Shown here in pieces: positions 9,365-18,582 of a DNA stretch of 64,000 nucleotides (positions within the stretch are counted from its first letter, which is position 1; each line of letters opens with the position of its first letter). Origin of the DNA: Cellvibrio polysaccharolyticus (GTDB lineage Bacteria; Pseudomonadota; Gammaproteobacteria; Pseudomonadales; Cellvibrionaceae); assembly GCF_015182315.1 (NCBI RefSeq), contig NZ_PRDL01000001.1, positions 2,294,001-2,358,000 on the forward strand. The letters run 5' to 3'. The translations under genes were made by a program, and so were the position numbers. The notes under the pieces were generated by a model, which ran no database searches, was not told where the DNA came from, and worked only from the letters and a program-made list of their open reading frames with translations.

Positions 9365-9645
9365 TCGGGCTGGCTGGCAAAGTACCGCGCGGCCTTTTTT
9401 AATATATCGCGCTCTTCTTCCGTACGTTGCAATTGTGATTTGAGTTTAAGAATTTCACGTTTTGCCTCCAGTAACTCCCGCTCCTGAACATCCGATTTAT
9501 CGGGTGCTGCCGCGTTGACCCATTTGTAAAGGCTGTGTGTAGAAACGCCAAGGCGCTGGGCCACCTCGGCAATGGAATATCCACGTTCGGTGACCTGCTT
9601 AACTGCTTCGTCTTTAAATTCCGGGGTATACCGTTGATTACTCAT
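9361..9645 (-). CDS. IS3-family transposase OrfA, HTH protein
   Basis: The 94-aa product has a Tnp_1/HTH_8 helix-turn-helix (SIAEVAQRLGVSTHSLYKWV, residues 24-43) that binds the IS ends, followed by a leucine-zipper-like coiled coil (REILKLKSQLQ). Near its end the codons TTA AAA AAG form the A-AAA-AAG slippery heptamer (9394-9400) used by IS3 elements to make the OrfAB transposase. The start ATG lies 5 bases after GGAGGAAG. The upstream region is the IS end itself. Confidence 0.92.
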   Translation of the reverse strand: MSNQRYTPEFKDEAVKQVTERGYSIAEVAQRLGVSTHSLYKWVNAAAPDKSDVQERELLEAKREILKLKSQLQRTEEERDILKKAARYFASQPE

Positions 9646-9665
9646 ATGACTTCCTCCTATGCTCG

Positions 9666-9788
9666 TTGTGTAGCTTAGGCGTGTCCACTAGAGTCTGGGA
9701 AGTCCATTGTGTAGCTTAGGCGTGTCCACTAGAGTCTGGGAAGTCCATTGTGTAGCTTAGGCGTGTCCACTAGAGTCTGGGAAGTCCA
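9666..9788. repeat. Three perfect 41-bp tandem copies of the IS3 outer end
   Basis: Copies lie at 9666-9706, 9707-9747 and 9748-9788 with no differences. Each contains the IS terminal inverted repeat plus its inner flank. They abut without spacers, so this is not a CRISPR array. Replication slippage or repeated use of the IS end could have made them. Confidence 0.95.
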
Positions 9789-11427
9789 TCTTACTTCTGC
9801 ACTTGTCCCTTACGTTAGGCTGGTCAAAGGCCGTAGAGTCACCGAACTTGGAACCTTAGCCAAGCCAAGCGGAAGTGCGTGCAGCTTCAGTCACCTGCTT
9901 AATGTAGTTCCAGGGTTAAAAAATTATCTGGACAGGTCGCTGAAGTCTTCCGATCAACATGCTCGGTCGGGTCAAAACCTGAGAGTATATGTCTTTCATA
10001 AATCTTTTTTGCGCTACCTAAGAGAGGCCCATTGGCCAGCGGATACCTATCCCTTTAATGTCTCTTCTTTAGGGTATGAGAGTGTTCGCCGTTATTACCA
10101 CGAAAGTATGGACCAGCTTGCTCACCCTAAGGAAGCAAAGCGCACAATGACCCCCCGAAATATACCGGATGTTATATTTCAGGATATTGAAATTGATGAG
10201 CATACAGTGGATTGCCACGGATCTATTGTTATCATAATCAATGACAAATGGGAGCCTTTACGAGTTTCCCGCATAACTCTGATCTCAGCCAGAGATGTTG
10301 CGAGCGCTGCAATTCTTGCAGTAGTTCTTGTGCTAGGGACACCGTCAAAAGACGATCTACTTGCACTATTCGCAGCCCTTACTCGGGCATGGCAGAATCT
10401 TACATTGACAGCTCCGGGGCTAACCTACCCTCCTAGAGAAGCTATGCCAACTGCGCTAGGACGAAGTTTCATCCGTCCAGCTTATGGTGTTATCCGATTT
10501 GACAATGCCATGATACATAGAGCTATAGCCGTACGTGACTACGTTTGTGATCAACTTGGTGCCACCTTCAACTTGGGCTTTCCGAAATATCCGTTGGCAC
10601 GCGTTCTCATTGAGGGCGCTTTTAAAAATTTAAATCTCACTATTCATCGTATTCCCAGTACAACTGGTAGCAGCCCTGTAGATCCGCTTAAAGAACCGGA
10701 ACAGCACGCGAAAAAAGCCCCACTTATCTCCATCAAGGTATTGGAAGAAGCCATCCACCTTCACATGGCTCATCTCAATCAGAAACCATTAGGTAATCTT
10801 GGCGGCGTCGCACCTATTGATCTGATGCGCCATCAAATGGCTAATCATTGGATACCACTACGTCCTACTTGCGCCGTGGAAAATATCAACCCGATGAAAG
10901 ATAGTAGAGTGGTACCCGTTCATTTTTCACGTAAAGAGCGTCGCCGACCGTGGGTGAACTTTGCATACCTCTCATACGAAGCCGCCGGAGTTCTATCTGC
11001 TGTTAAACAAGGAGTGAAAATTCGCATTGAATTTGACAGATCTGATTTACGGCTACTTGAGGCATTCAATTTGAAGGGCGAGCATCTAGGCACGCTGCGA
11101 GCTCCACGCAATTGGCAACGATTTCCTCATGGGCTATCGACTCGCAAGAAAATCATGAATCTGATAAAAATTAAGGCCATACAAAGTGACGATCCGTTCG
11201 GAAGCTATTTTGATTATCTACTCTGCCGCCGTACATTGCCAACTTCAGCACTTGAACTGGTTCGAGTCAGTCGTGAATTTGGTGACTATCCACAGATGCT
11301 CTCGCCAAATAACAGACCGATAGAAGCTCCGCTCTCACCAATTAAAAAAACTGAGTCGGCTTCGATCAAACCAGATGCAATTCCTGACTGGTCACCCAAC
11401 ATGGTTGTAAAACGGAGGCCTGAATGA
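9789..11427 (+). pseudogene. tnsB: TnsB/TniA-like DDE transposase, 5'-truncated by the IS3 element
   Basis: The open frame begins inside the IS repeats (TTG 9748), but native sequence begins at about 9789, leaving some 546 residues. The rve/Mu-transposase core is present: first Asp in QDIEIDEHTVD, second Asp in VIRFDNAMIH and Glu in RVLIEGAFKNLN, followed by a Mu-C-like beta-barrel region (GVKIRIEFDRSDL). TnsB/TniA proteins bind the transposon ends and perform strand transfer; full-length members are near 600-700 residues, so the N-terminal DNA-binding helices are missing. It ends in an ATGA overlap with the TnsC-like gene. No TnsA endonuclease gene is seen, as in Tn5053-type elements, though it could have been deleted with the 5' end. 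Activity is unlikely unless the IS supplies a start and the lost domain is dispensable. Confidence 0.72.
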
Positions 11428-12353
11428 TGCATATTGATGCGAATGATCTTTTTATTACGACACCAATGATTAGTGTTCTTCATGACACTCTGCATAAATG
11501 GGCCTGGTGCGGCTTCACTGGCGGTGTGATAGTTGGAGATGCACGACTTGGAAAGTCGTGGGCAACTCGCTGCTTGGGCGATAGTATGCCTACGGCCGAC
11601 AGCGAGCAGATGCGAATTTACCACATCAGCTTCGGCCCCCGTGACAAGACGACAATTCGGGCGGTGTACTTTCGTATAGCAAGCACACTAGGTGCCGAAG
11701 ACATAAGAAAAACTACAACCTCAGATGAATTACAAACCTTCCTGTTCCATGCATTTGCAGAAGCAGCAATGATTAACAGGCGTCGCCAGGTAATGTTGCT
11801 AGTTGATGAAGCTCAAGAACTGAGCTTAAACCAGTTGTCTGTATTTGCCGAACTGTTCAACGATCAGGACAGAGTGAAAAATCGTTTGATGGTTATCTTT
11901 ATAGCTAACACTCAGAAATTCAAACCATTGGCTAAAATCCTGCTTGATGAGGAGAACCAGTATTTACGCGAGCGATTTTTTCACAACATACACCGATTTT
12001 ACGGTATCAGGACGCTGGATGAGCTAAAAACTTGCCTGACATTTTTCGATCGACACTGGATAGATGATAAAAAAAAGATCTCAATCGTCGACCACTTTTG
12101 TCCTCAAATGCGTAAGGAAGGAGTATCTCTTGTTGACCTCGCAGAAACAATATGGACAACTTATGATAAACAATATGCAAAACCTTTAAATCTGAAATCC
12201 TGGGGCATGACCTATTTTCAGCGAACTGTAAGTATTCTATTGATGGATTACTTGGCGCATTACTGGAATAACGATGAAAACACCATTCTAACTATGATAG
12301 AAAAAAGCATGGCTGCAAGTGGCATCAGGCCGAATCTTCGGTCCATTGAGTGA
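11424..12353 (+). CDS. tnsC: TnsC/TniB-like AAA+ transposition regulator
   Basis: The 309-aa protein is an AAA+ ATPase with Walker A VGDARLGKSW (residues 36-45), Walker B MLLVDEAQEL near 126-135, a sensor-1 segment VIFIANTQKF, and a RERFF segment that may hold the arginine finger. TnsC/TniB proteins polymerise on target DNA, receive the target signal from TniQ/TnsD and activate TnsB. It overlaps the tnsB-like gene by 4 bases and is followed after 4 bases by the first TniQ. The length matches the short TnsC type found in elements without TnsA, such as Tn5053 and V-K CAST elements, rather than the 555-aa Tn7 TnsC. Confidence 0.82.
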   Translation: MMHIDANDLFITTPMISVLHDTLHKWAWCGFTGGVIVGDARLGKSWATRCLGDSMPTADSEQMRIYHISFGPRDKTTIRAVYFRIASTLGAEDIRKTTTSDELQTFLFHAFAEAAMINRRRQVMLLVDEAQELSLNQLSVFAELFNDQDRVKNRLMVIFIANTQKFKPLAKILLDEENQYLRERFFHNIHRFYGIRTLDELKTCLTFFDRHWIDDKKKISIVDHFCPQMRKEGVSLVDLAETIWTTYDKQYAKPLNLKSWGMTYFQRTVSILLMDYLAHYWNNDENTILTMIEKSMAASGIRPNLRSIE

Positions 12354-12357
12354 TATT

Positions 12358-13110
12358 ATGTTGAACACTGGCCTCGCTCTTAGCAAACCTCTGGATAGTA
12401 GTTACAGTCGATTCCGTTGTTTTTTAATAAGCAACTGCTGTATGACGAAAACAACTATCATGAAGACCTTGCGCCAGAAAATTGAAAAAAAATTGCGCCC
12501 CCGTCCTGGCTATTTGGTAAAATTAGTAGAATACCATCAGGAAAAATTCTGTGAAGTGAATGGGTTATCTTACCGTCATCCGGGAAAAATAGCTCATGAT
12601 GCCATCATCCGTAATTGCCCAAACTGTGCCAAAGAAGGTTACCACTCTGCCATATTCGAGTGGCGGTGGCTGGCTAATTGTCCCATCCATAGAATGCCTT
12701 TGTCCGACACATGTCCCGCATGCTTAAAACCTTGGCCAAATATGATTGAGCTGGCTCGCCGCAACTGCAAAGTCTGTGGTGCCATTAATTTGAGTTTGAA
12801 GGACCAGCCGAGCCACACGCATGAATATTCTCTGTTACATTTCTTATCCATGATGGAACGATTCTACATGAGGCGGTTACAGGTGCGCCTTTTTTCGCTA
12901 CATCATCATAGTTCGAATGAGAAGTACGATCAGTTAAAAATATCTGACTATTGGTTTGCAAGTGCTTTTACGACGCTGTACCCTCAAACCAGTTGCAAAC
13001 TGGACAGTCTCTCCACTCCGTTACAACCAATGGTGTCACGTTGTTTTTCCGATCGAGCTTCGCCAGACGAAGAAAAAATTCTTGGCGATCCAGTTAGACT
13101 GGAAAAATAG
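12358..13110 (+). pseudogene. tniQ: TniQ-like target selector 1, N-terminal part (frame-split)
   Basis: The frame gives 250 residues from ATG 12358, which lies 4 bases after the tnsC stop. It has a TniQ zinc-binding region: CPNCAKEGYHSAIFEWRW, CPIHRMPL, CPACLKPW and CKVCG, the ordered CxxC/CxxH pattern of TniQ/TnsD. TniQ recognises the target or a targeting complex and recruits TnsC. The frame stops at TAG 13108-13110 right after GGAAAAA. The -1 frame is open from 13098 and continues the homology (next entry). The whole protein would be about 438 aa, close to the 443 aa of the second TniQ. A base loss or gain in the A run, or a programmed shift, explains the split. Confidence 0.7.
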
Positions 13111-13676
13111 ATGAAAATTTACGGAAAAATGTGGCGGCATACATACTAAAAACAGCTAAGAAAACTCACAATTTTAGAGAAAATCAGTCGATTTCTCATC
13201 TCGAGTATATTGGAATTGACCTCACTACGAATTGTTATCTCTACTCCTACACATATTGGCTTGCATTCATAAATGACTGTGACAGGTTTAGAAACAAGAG
13301 GATTAAATCCCGATATTTTCACGAGAGCACGGGACTGACTTCTCCTTTGATCCCACAACCCATGCACTACATGAATACCGTTATTGGAACTGATGCTGAA
13401 GTACATTCAGATTGCGATCACAATGAAAAAATATTAATTCCTCTTGATCTGCGAAACCAGATTTACCAACTGGATTTAATGTTTTTCTTTAACAAGCTTG
13501 TAGATCATTTCCAATCATTAAAATTAGAGGCAATTAATAGGGAAGGACGTCGAAATTTAGTGCAACCATGCTCGCACCAACCCTCCAAGGAGTCCCTTGT
13601 TGACTGTATGCTTATTCACTGGGAGCAAGGAAAGCTTCTGGTTGTTTTTCCAAAAAAATATGATGGATTTATATAA
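13098..13676 (+). pseudogene. tniQ: TniQ-like target selector 1, C-terminal part (frame-split)
   Basis: This -1 frame overlaps the end of the first TniQ segment between 13098 and 13107. Continuing through the A run gives GKIDENLRKNVAAYILK in place of the stop. A GTG at 13131 exists, but no ribosome binding site precedes it. The residues IPLDLRNQIYQLDLM and LLVVFPKKYDGFI align in order with SIPPQIKKLIYQFEL and FTAIVPESLIGIG near the C-terminus of the second TniQ, so this is the tail of the same protein rather than an independent gene. It ends in TAA directly touching the ATG of the second TniQ. Confidence 0.6.
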
Positions 13677-15008
13677 ATGCTTGTTCTAGGTAAAGCTTTA
13701 TGGAAACCAGATCAAAGCTACCCGAACGTATACAGGTCTTTCCTAATTGCTAATCAAATGACCAAAAAGGCTTCTTTGCGGCAGGCCTTGATGCGGAATT
13801 TTCTTGAAATTAGTGACAGAAAACTAGGGCATTTAGATACGGCGAGCGCATTTTGGGAGGTAATTAAGATACGAGAAAAAGACAGATTTCAGTATTCTGA
13901 CTTCATGTATAGAATAAAGCGTAATTGCAGGATATGCGCCTCAAAAATTTTCCATTCTCCTTTGTATGATAATATCAGCTGGCTTTGCCGGTGCCCTGAA
14001 CACCCTCATGAAGAACTGTTAGAAACCTGCCCTCATTGTGGCGGTTCTTGGAATAACATTGTAGCCACAAATGATTGCCCTATTTGTGGAACCTGTTTTT
14101 CGTTCTCGACCCTTATTAAAAATGACGCTCTCGGCAGAAGTGAAAGCTATAAAAATATCGAAATCTTGAAAGAGATTATCTCCTTTGCTCAATTCGGCAT
14201 TCCAACGCATGATTACAGTTTTCCGAGCTATGATGAACAGTGGGAGCTTTCCCACCGAACTCATCCGCTGCTCCCATCTCTTGTTTCAGCATGGAAAAGT
14301 TGTTACAGACAGCATCTGGAAATATGGGGTGTTACTCTATTCCCCTGTAAAAGCGTTACCGAAGAGGCGGTTGAGCTGTCAACGATACCCTCAAAACCTG
14401 ATCCCAAACTGTTAGGTTGGGCGTCCGACGAGAGCATCAATTTAATTGGTAAGAACATTGAGGGCTTTCTAAAAACACGCTGCAATTGTCAACAGCGCAC
14501 ACCGACCTATCGAAAAAGATGCTCCGGTTGCATTGCTTACAGATTATGGAGGATTTTAGTAAAAAAGAGCGGATATTTCTCAGGAAAATTCTTGATGAGA
14601 TACTATGCAGGACGTTTCGGCTGTCGCCCACCATACAAACCAATTCCATACGTATGCCTGTCGGTAAAGAAAGGAGCAGCTCTTTACTCTATCCCCCCTC
14701 AGATAAAAAAATTGATTTATCAGTTTGAGTTGTGGATGACCTATATATATTTCTTGGAGATGATCGAATCTCAGGAAAGTTTCAAGTTGCTGGGAAATTG
14801 TAAAGTTGGAACAGATCGTGAGGTTTCCTATTGTAGCTCTCAAAGACGTATTCCAATAGGGATTTACAGGGATAATGATGGGGAGGCTTTTACAGCTATT
14901 GTACCCGAATCTCTTATTGGAATTGGCGAGATGATCCCAAAAGAATATTTGGTGTCTAATTATGTAAGGGTTTACTCCAATGATTTCATGACTTTAAAAG
15001 CCCCTTAG
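13677..15008 (+). CDS. tniQ: TniQ-like target selector 2, 443 aa
   Basis: The N-terminal half carries a TniQ zinc-binding set: CRICASKIFHSP, CRCPEHPHEELL, CPHCGGSW and CPICG (about residues 82-142). A second cysteine cluster, CNCQQRTPTYRKRCSGC (residues 268-284), lies further on. The start ATG is contiguous with the stop of the preceding gene, so translation is probably coupled. The pair of related TniQ proteins recalls elements that use one TniQ/TnsD for a fixed chromosomal site and another for mobile targets, but no Cas genes are present here. The low G+C content of 13100-15000 compared with the backbone fits horizontal transfer. Confidence 0.78.
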   Translation: MLVLGKALWKPDQSYPNVYRSFLIANQMTKKASLRQALMRNFLEISDRKLGHLDTASAFWEVIKIREKDRFQYSDFMYRIKRNCRICASKIFHSPLYDNISWLCRCPEHPHEELLETCPHCGGSWNNIVATNDCPICGTCFSFSTLIKNDALGRSESYKNIEILKEIISFAQFGIPTHDYSFPSYDEQWELSHRTHPLLPSLVSAWKSCYRQHLEIWGVTLFPCKSVTEEAVELSTIPSKPDPKLLGWASDESINLIGKNIEGFLKTRCNCQQRTPTYRKRCSGCIAYRLWRILVKKSGYFSGKFLMRYYAGRFGCRPPYKPIPYVCLSVKKGAALYSIPPQIKKLIYQFELWMTYIYFLEMIESQESFKLLGNCKVGTDREVSYCSSQRRIPIGIYRDNDGEAFTAIVPESLIGIGEMIPKEYLVSNYVRVYSNDFMTLKAP

Positions 15009-15032
15009 ATTCTAAAATCTGATTCCAGGGGC
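15000..15032 (+). terminator. Hairpin at the end of the transposition operon
   Basis: The arms CCCCT (15001-15005) and AGGGG (15027-15031) enclose a second stem, AGATT-ctaa-AATCT (15007-15020), overlapping the stop codon of the second TniQ. No T run follows, so it may be a 3' stabiliser rather than an intrinsic terminator. The rest of 15033-15190 has no feature I can name. Confidence 0.4.
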
Positions 15033-15190
15033 GGTGTCCCATCAAAAATGATAGATCGAGGTTTTTAGAAAATATATACAACTAAGCTTTCTATCCCATC
15101 TCAGAGTTTGCCCGATAATTAGTTGCATTGATTGGATCGTTTTTTTATGCACACTACCATGTGGTCAAATCTATCGTTAAACGTTTCTCT

Positions 15191-17410
15191 TCAGTTAATA
15201 CGGAGCAATGTGGCGTTTTCCAACGGAGTACTCAAAAGTTGGCTAGAACCCCCGCGCTCCTGAGAACTCAGCACAAAAATCTGACGGGCAGCCCTGCTTG
15301 CACCTAAGTAAACTCGCGACACATAACGCCGGCGCGCGCCTTGCCCCTGATCCTCGTCATAGTCTGCACTATCCGCATGGATGAGGAACACGGTGTGGAA
15401 CTGCAGCCCCGCCACAAATTCTGGCATGCTGAAGACACATTTGTTCTTCGCATAGCGCAGCTCTTTGAGATCGTCGCGCGTGGTGATCGGCACGAATTTG
15501 TCCCGAGCGCGACCGGCAACGCGGATTTTTTCAAACAATTCTTCATTCAGACACAGTACCGCGACTTGGCTGCCGCCACCATCAATGTTACGTCCTATAC
15601 TGGTGGCCTTTTTAAAGACATCGTCGACCATCTTGATGTCGGATATGCAGACGGTCAAGGTCGGTGTTTCTCCATCACCCTGCTGCGACTCGGCCACGTA
15701 TGTTGCATACTCGCCCTCCAGATCCATTGCTGGGAAAGAAGCGTCGAGATCTCGCAGAAACGCTGTGATTTGGGGCGTGGAGCGATAGACCTGTTTTAGT
15801 TCAGTCAGTACGGATTCGCCAACACCTGGGTTGCGAAATCTTTCCATCCCTCCGCTAATAGCGACGTCGTTGGTAGCTTGCTTGATATCGTAGGCCATGA
15901 GTAATGGCCAGCGGCCGCCAACCTGCGCCCGAGTCTTAAACAAGTTGTGAAGCAACATGGCTTCAGCGCGAGTGAAATAGTGGTATTCATCAACGAATAC
16001 CAAGTCAAAGCCATCGCGCTCCCGCAGAGTTCCCCATTCGTGCGTTCCCAAATAACGGTCGAAATCGGCGATCATCTGATCCATGCCCAGCATTTTCGCC
16101 GCCCGCAGCAGCGCCCGGTAAATGTCGTGTATTTCCAGAACGACTCGGCGGTGGATTTCGCTTGGCAGAACCATCTGCCAAGGCTCCCTAGTGCGACGAG
16201 CATAGCGATTTGCTTCGTGAGTGTCCTTCTTGATGGCTTCCAAGTCCAATACACACGCAAATTCGTTCATAAGCTCATCAATGAGTGAGGCGTCTTCCTC
16301 ATGACTATCTAGACGTTCCTGAAAGTCCGGACACCTGGAGAACAGATCCAGTACGATGCGAGGGTCTTTTACAACCTGGTTGATGGCTTGCTTGATAAGC
16401 ATCCTTTGGAACTCGCGCCCCTCCATACCGTCAAGGGACAAGGGTATCACGCCTTTTTTCTCGTAGCCCAGTTTCTCTTGTGCCAGCTCATAGATGGTGC
16501 CGATCCACAGTTTTGGCTGCCCAGATGATGTCTTCAACGATGTCCAACGCTCTGTAGGGTCCAATGCATGCAGCATGCCTCTGACGCCTGTATGAGCTAA
16601 TGCTGAACTATGGGTCAAGAATGCGAAGGTTTTGTCGCTGTCCGCGCCTGAATACAGATCTCGCAGGCACTTCACCACCATCGACTGCGTCTTACCAGTG
16701 CCTGCGGAGCCTCGCAACCGTACGGGCCTGTCATGTGGCTGGTTGACGAACATGAGTTGCTCTTGATTCAGGCGTTGTTCGTACCACTCCTGCAATGTAC
16801 CCACACTTGAGAGCCTAACGCCCAGCGACTCAAAAAGTAAGACACCGAAGCTGCCGACCGGGGGAGTAGCTATATGGGCGGGTGGAACTGTCAGCAGGGC
16901 ATCACATATACCATCAATCGCGCGCTGATAGAGCGCACTATCCTCCGGCACTATTACAGGATCTTTTGCTTTACTGGTGACAGCAAAAGCGTAGAGATTA
17001 TTGGTGTCATCTGGAGATTGATCAAAATATATCCGTTGCTCGGAGTCCCTCGAGTGTTGTGCGAAGACTGAAAGCAGCTTCCCAGAATGATATTGCTGCC
17101 AGTGAATAGGAATCGAAATGCTGCGGTCAAAATGGCGCAATGCCACGCGAATTACGCGCTCAAATACAATGTGTGGTTTGGCAAGTCCGGTCTCAGGAGC
17201 AAACACAGCTGTATTGATGACCAAGTAGCCATGATCTATGTCAGCAGCTTCGGATAACAGGTATACGATACCGTTCGATTCTATACGGCGCAGGCCGTCA
17301 GTGTTTTCAGGCACTTCGAATTTCTGTAGCCAAACATCCTCTATAAAAGCCCGATCAAGAATGTTAATGGCCCTCTGGTCAATAACGAGAGCAGATATGG
17401 TTGTCGTCAT
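15191..17410 (-). CDS. UvrD/Rep-like SF1 helicase, 739 aa, candidate defence protein
   Basis: Helicase motifs are in order: I GSAGTGKTQS near residue 231, II LVFVDEYHYF near 473, III PLLMAYDIKQ, IV LKQVYRSTPQI near 545, and V/VI FVAGLQFHTVF with YLGASRAARQ near 710. The motif II DEYH replaces the common DEAQ/DEFQ. The first 220 residues are an unrecognised domain, possibly a nuclease or sensor, so this is not a housekeeping UvrD. SF1A helicases translocate 3' to 5' on single-stranded DNA. The start overlaps the stop of the upstream 289-aa gene by 4 bases (ATGA), so the two form a coupled pair. The position next to the transposon right end and the opposite orientation to the tns genes mark it as cargo; defence is inferred from that context. 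Confidence 0.82.
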   Translation of the reverse strand: MTTTISALVIDQRAINILDRAFIEDVWLQKFEVPENTDGLRRIESNGIVYLLSEAADIDHGYLVINTAVFAPETGLAKPHIVFERVIRVALRHFDRSISIPIHWQQYHSGKLLSVFAQHSRDSEQRIYFDQSPDDTNNLYAFAVTSKAKDPVIVPEDSALYQRAIDGICDALLTVPPAHIATPPVGSFGVLLFESLGVRLSSVGTLQEWYEQRLNQEQLMFVNQPHDRPVRLRGSAGTGKTQSMVVKCLRDLYSGADSDKTFAFLTHSSALAHTGVRGMLHALDPTERWTSLKTSSGQPKLWIGTIYELAQEKLGYEKKGVIPLSLDGMEGREFQRMLIKQAINQVVKDPRIVLDLFSRCPDFQERLDSHEEDASLIDELMNEFACVLDLEAIKKDTHEANRYARRTREPWQMVLPSEIHRRVVLEIHDIYRALLRAAKMLGMDQMIADFDRYLGTHEWGTLRERDGFDLVFVDEYHYFTRAEAMLLHNLFKTRAQVGGRWPLLMAYDIKQATNDVAISGGMERFRNPGVGESVLTELKQVYRSTPQITAFLRDLDASFPAMDLEGEYATYVAESQQGDGETPTLTVCISDIKMVDDVFKKATSIGRNIDGGGSQVAVLCLNEELFEKIRVAGRARDKFVPITTRDDLKELRYAKNKCVFSMPEFVAGLQFHTVFLIHADSADYDEDQGQGARRRYVSRVYLGASRAARQIFVLSSQERGGSSQLLSTPLENATLLRIN

Positions 17411-18276
17411 GATAATGCTCCTTGCATGTTTTTCTTGAAGAGTTCCTCAACCGTGAGCTCGGCCGCTGCTTCACAAGCAGACTCGAAGGTCGTAGGCATT
17501 CCAATGCGCGAAAACAGAAATGCTAGCTTTTGAGTGATCGAGTAGCGGATGCTATCGTTGAGGCGCCCCAGTCGATGGAATGCATCCGGACGATCATGGA
17601 TACGCGCGTCCTGCTCAGTGAGATACAGGTCAGGGGCCATTATGGTCCACATTGAACGCAGCATCACCACAAAGCCGAGGCCTGGTTGTCGAGGCAAATC
17701 CGGAAGTACGAAATAGTCTTGGAATCCACCACCGTCCTTGAATGCATTACGCACGCTTTCCTGTTGGCTCCTTTCATTGATGTCAAATAGTATCCAAGCT
17801 GCTTTCAACCGGCTGAAAGCGCTCTGAGTTTGGTCCACGTTCACCGTGAGCGCGAGGCCTTGGAGACTGCGTAGATGCTTGTTATCTGCGGTTGGCGCCT
17901 CGCCAGTGGCGCTTTCCAAGATTTCTTCGGCGGTCTTGCTACGGAGCCAATGTATCAGTGAGTCATGTTTTAGCGCCGTAAGGCCAGGTCTTCGTTTGCG
18001 GATCTGACTATTGAGGTAATCGCATATTGCCGTAGAGCGCTTCTCCGAGAGTTTTCGCAATTGCTCCTGAGCCCAAGAACCTTCGACGTAAGCTGTCATA
18101 GGCAAAATTTCTAACCAGGTGTAGCGCTCTCCGGCTTTCTTTTGTGCGATATCGCAATCAGCCGTAATTACAATCCCGAGCCTTTCTGTCTCTCCGGTCT
18201 CGGTATTGAACTTTCGGATTATGTCGCCTTGACGTACATCCTCCGTGTCATCGATCTCCGTAAAAAAAAGTGTCAT
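17407..18276 (-). CDS. Unknown 289-aa partner of the helicase
   Basis: The protein begins with a small beta-rich domain, DVRQGDIIRKFN and LGIVITADCDIAQ, and continues with a mostly helical C-terminal part (FSRLKAAWILFDINER). A phrase like ITADCDIAQ recurs, as far as I remember, in uncharacterised proteins beside ATPases or helicases, but I cannot give it a family or function. There is no signal peptide or membrane segment, so it is cytoplasmic. ATG 18276 has AGGA upstream at a suitable distance. It is the first gene of the pair and overlaps the helicase by 4 bases. It could be a sensor, an adaptor or a toxic effector. Confidence 0.7.
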   Translation of the reverse strand: MTLFFTEIDDTEDVRQGDIIRKFNTETGETERLGIVITADCDIAQKKAGERYTWLEILPMTAYVEGSWAQEQLRKLSEKRSTAICDYLNSQIRKRRPGLTALKHDSLIHWLRSKTAEEILESATGEAPTADNKHLRSLQGLALTVNVDQTQSAFSRLKAAWILFDINERSQQESVRNAFKDGGGFQDYFVLPDLPRQPGLGFVVMLRSMWTIMAPDLYLTEQDARIHDRPDAFHRLGRLNDSIRYSITQKLAFLFSRIGMPTTFESACEAAAELTVEELFKKNMQGALS

Positions 18277-18582
18277 TCATCCTGCCTCTAGACGGATCAA
18301 GCATTTACCATTTGAACGGATCATATTACCTGATTTTGGCGCCCTATATTGCATTCACGTTCGGACATTGAATCCATCCTGACACAGGAGCGGCAGCTAA
18401 AATAAGCTATTTAGCATCCATCAAGTTCCTTTTTTAGCTAAATATACCAGGAAACTTTACAGACAGTCGGTGCTGTTGTTCAGTTGTGGGGGGCTTGATC
18501 GTATGCATTAGCCCATAGCAGCTAGAAGCTGAGGCACTGGAGCCAAGATGACTCAGCGAGACGATGAATCTGGAACTTCTGA

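Larger units (their letters stand above)
8475..9706 (-). mobile_element. IS3-family insertion sequence, 1232 bp
   Basis: The element has orfA (9361-9645) and orfB (8510-9364) on the minus strand. Its ends are TGGACTTCCCAG on the plus strand at 8475 and the inverted copy ending at 9706; the first 12 bases are identical and about 20 of 26 match overall. The right end is repeated two more times outward, to 9788. No target duplication is seen (AAT on the left, TCT on the right), which suggests a deletion or rearrangement after insertion. Confidence 0.85.

Noticed and set aside
9666..9788. Possible CRISPR array
   Set aside because: The three 41-bp units abut with no spacers, match the IS end, and no cas genes are present.
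9748..9788. Native start of the TnsB-like gene
   Set aside because: The first 14 codons of the open frame lie in the third IS end repeat, so this is an accidental start.
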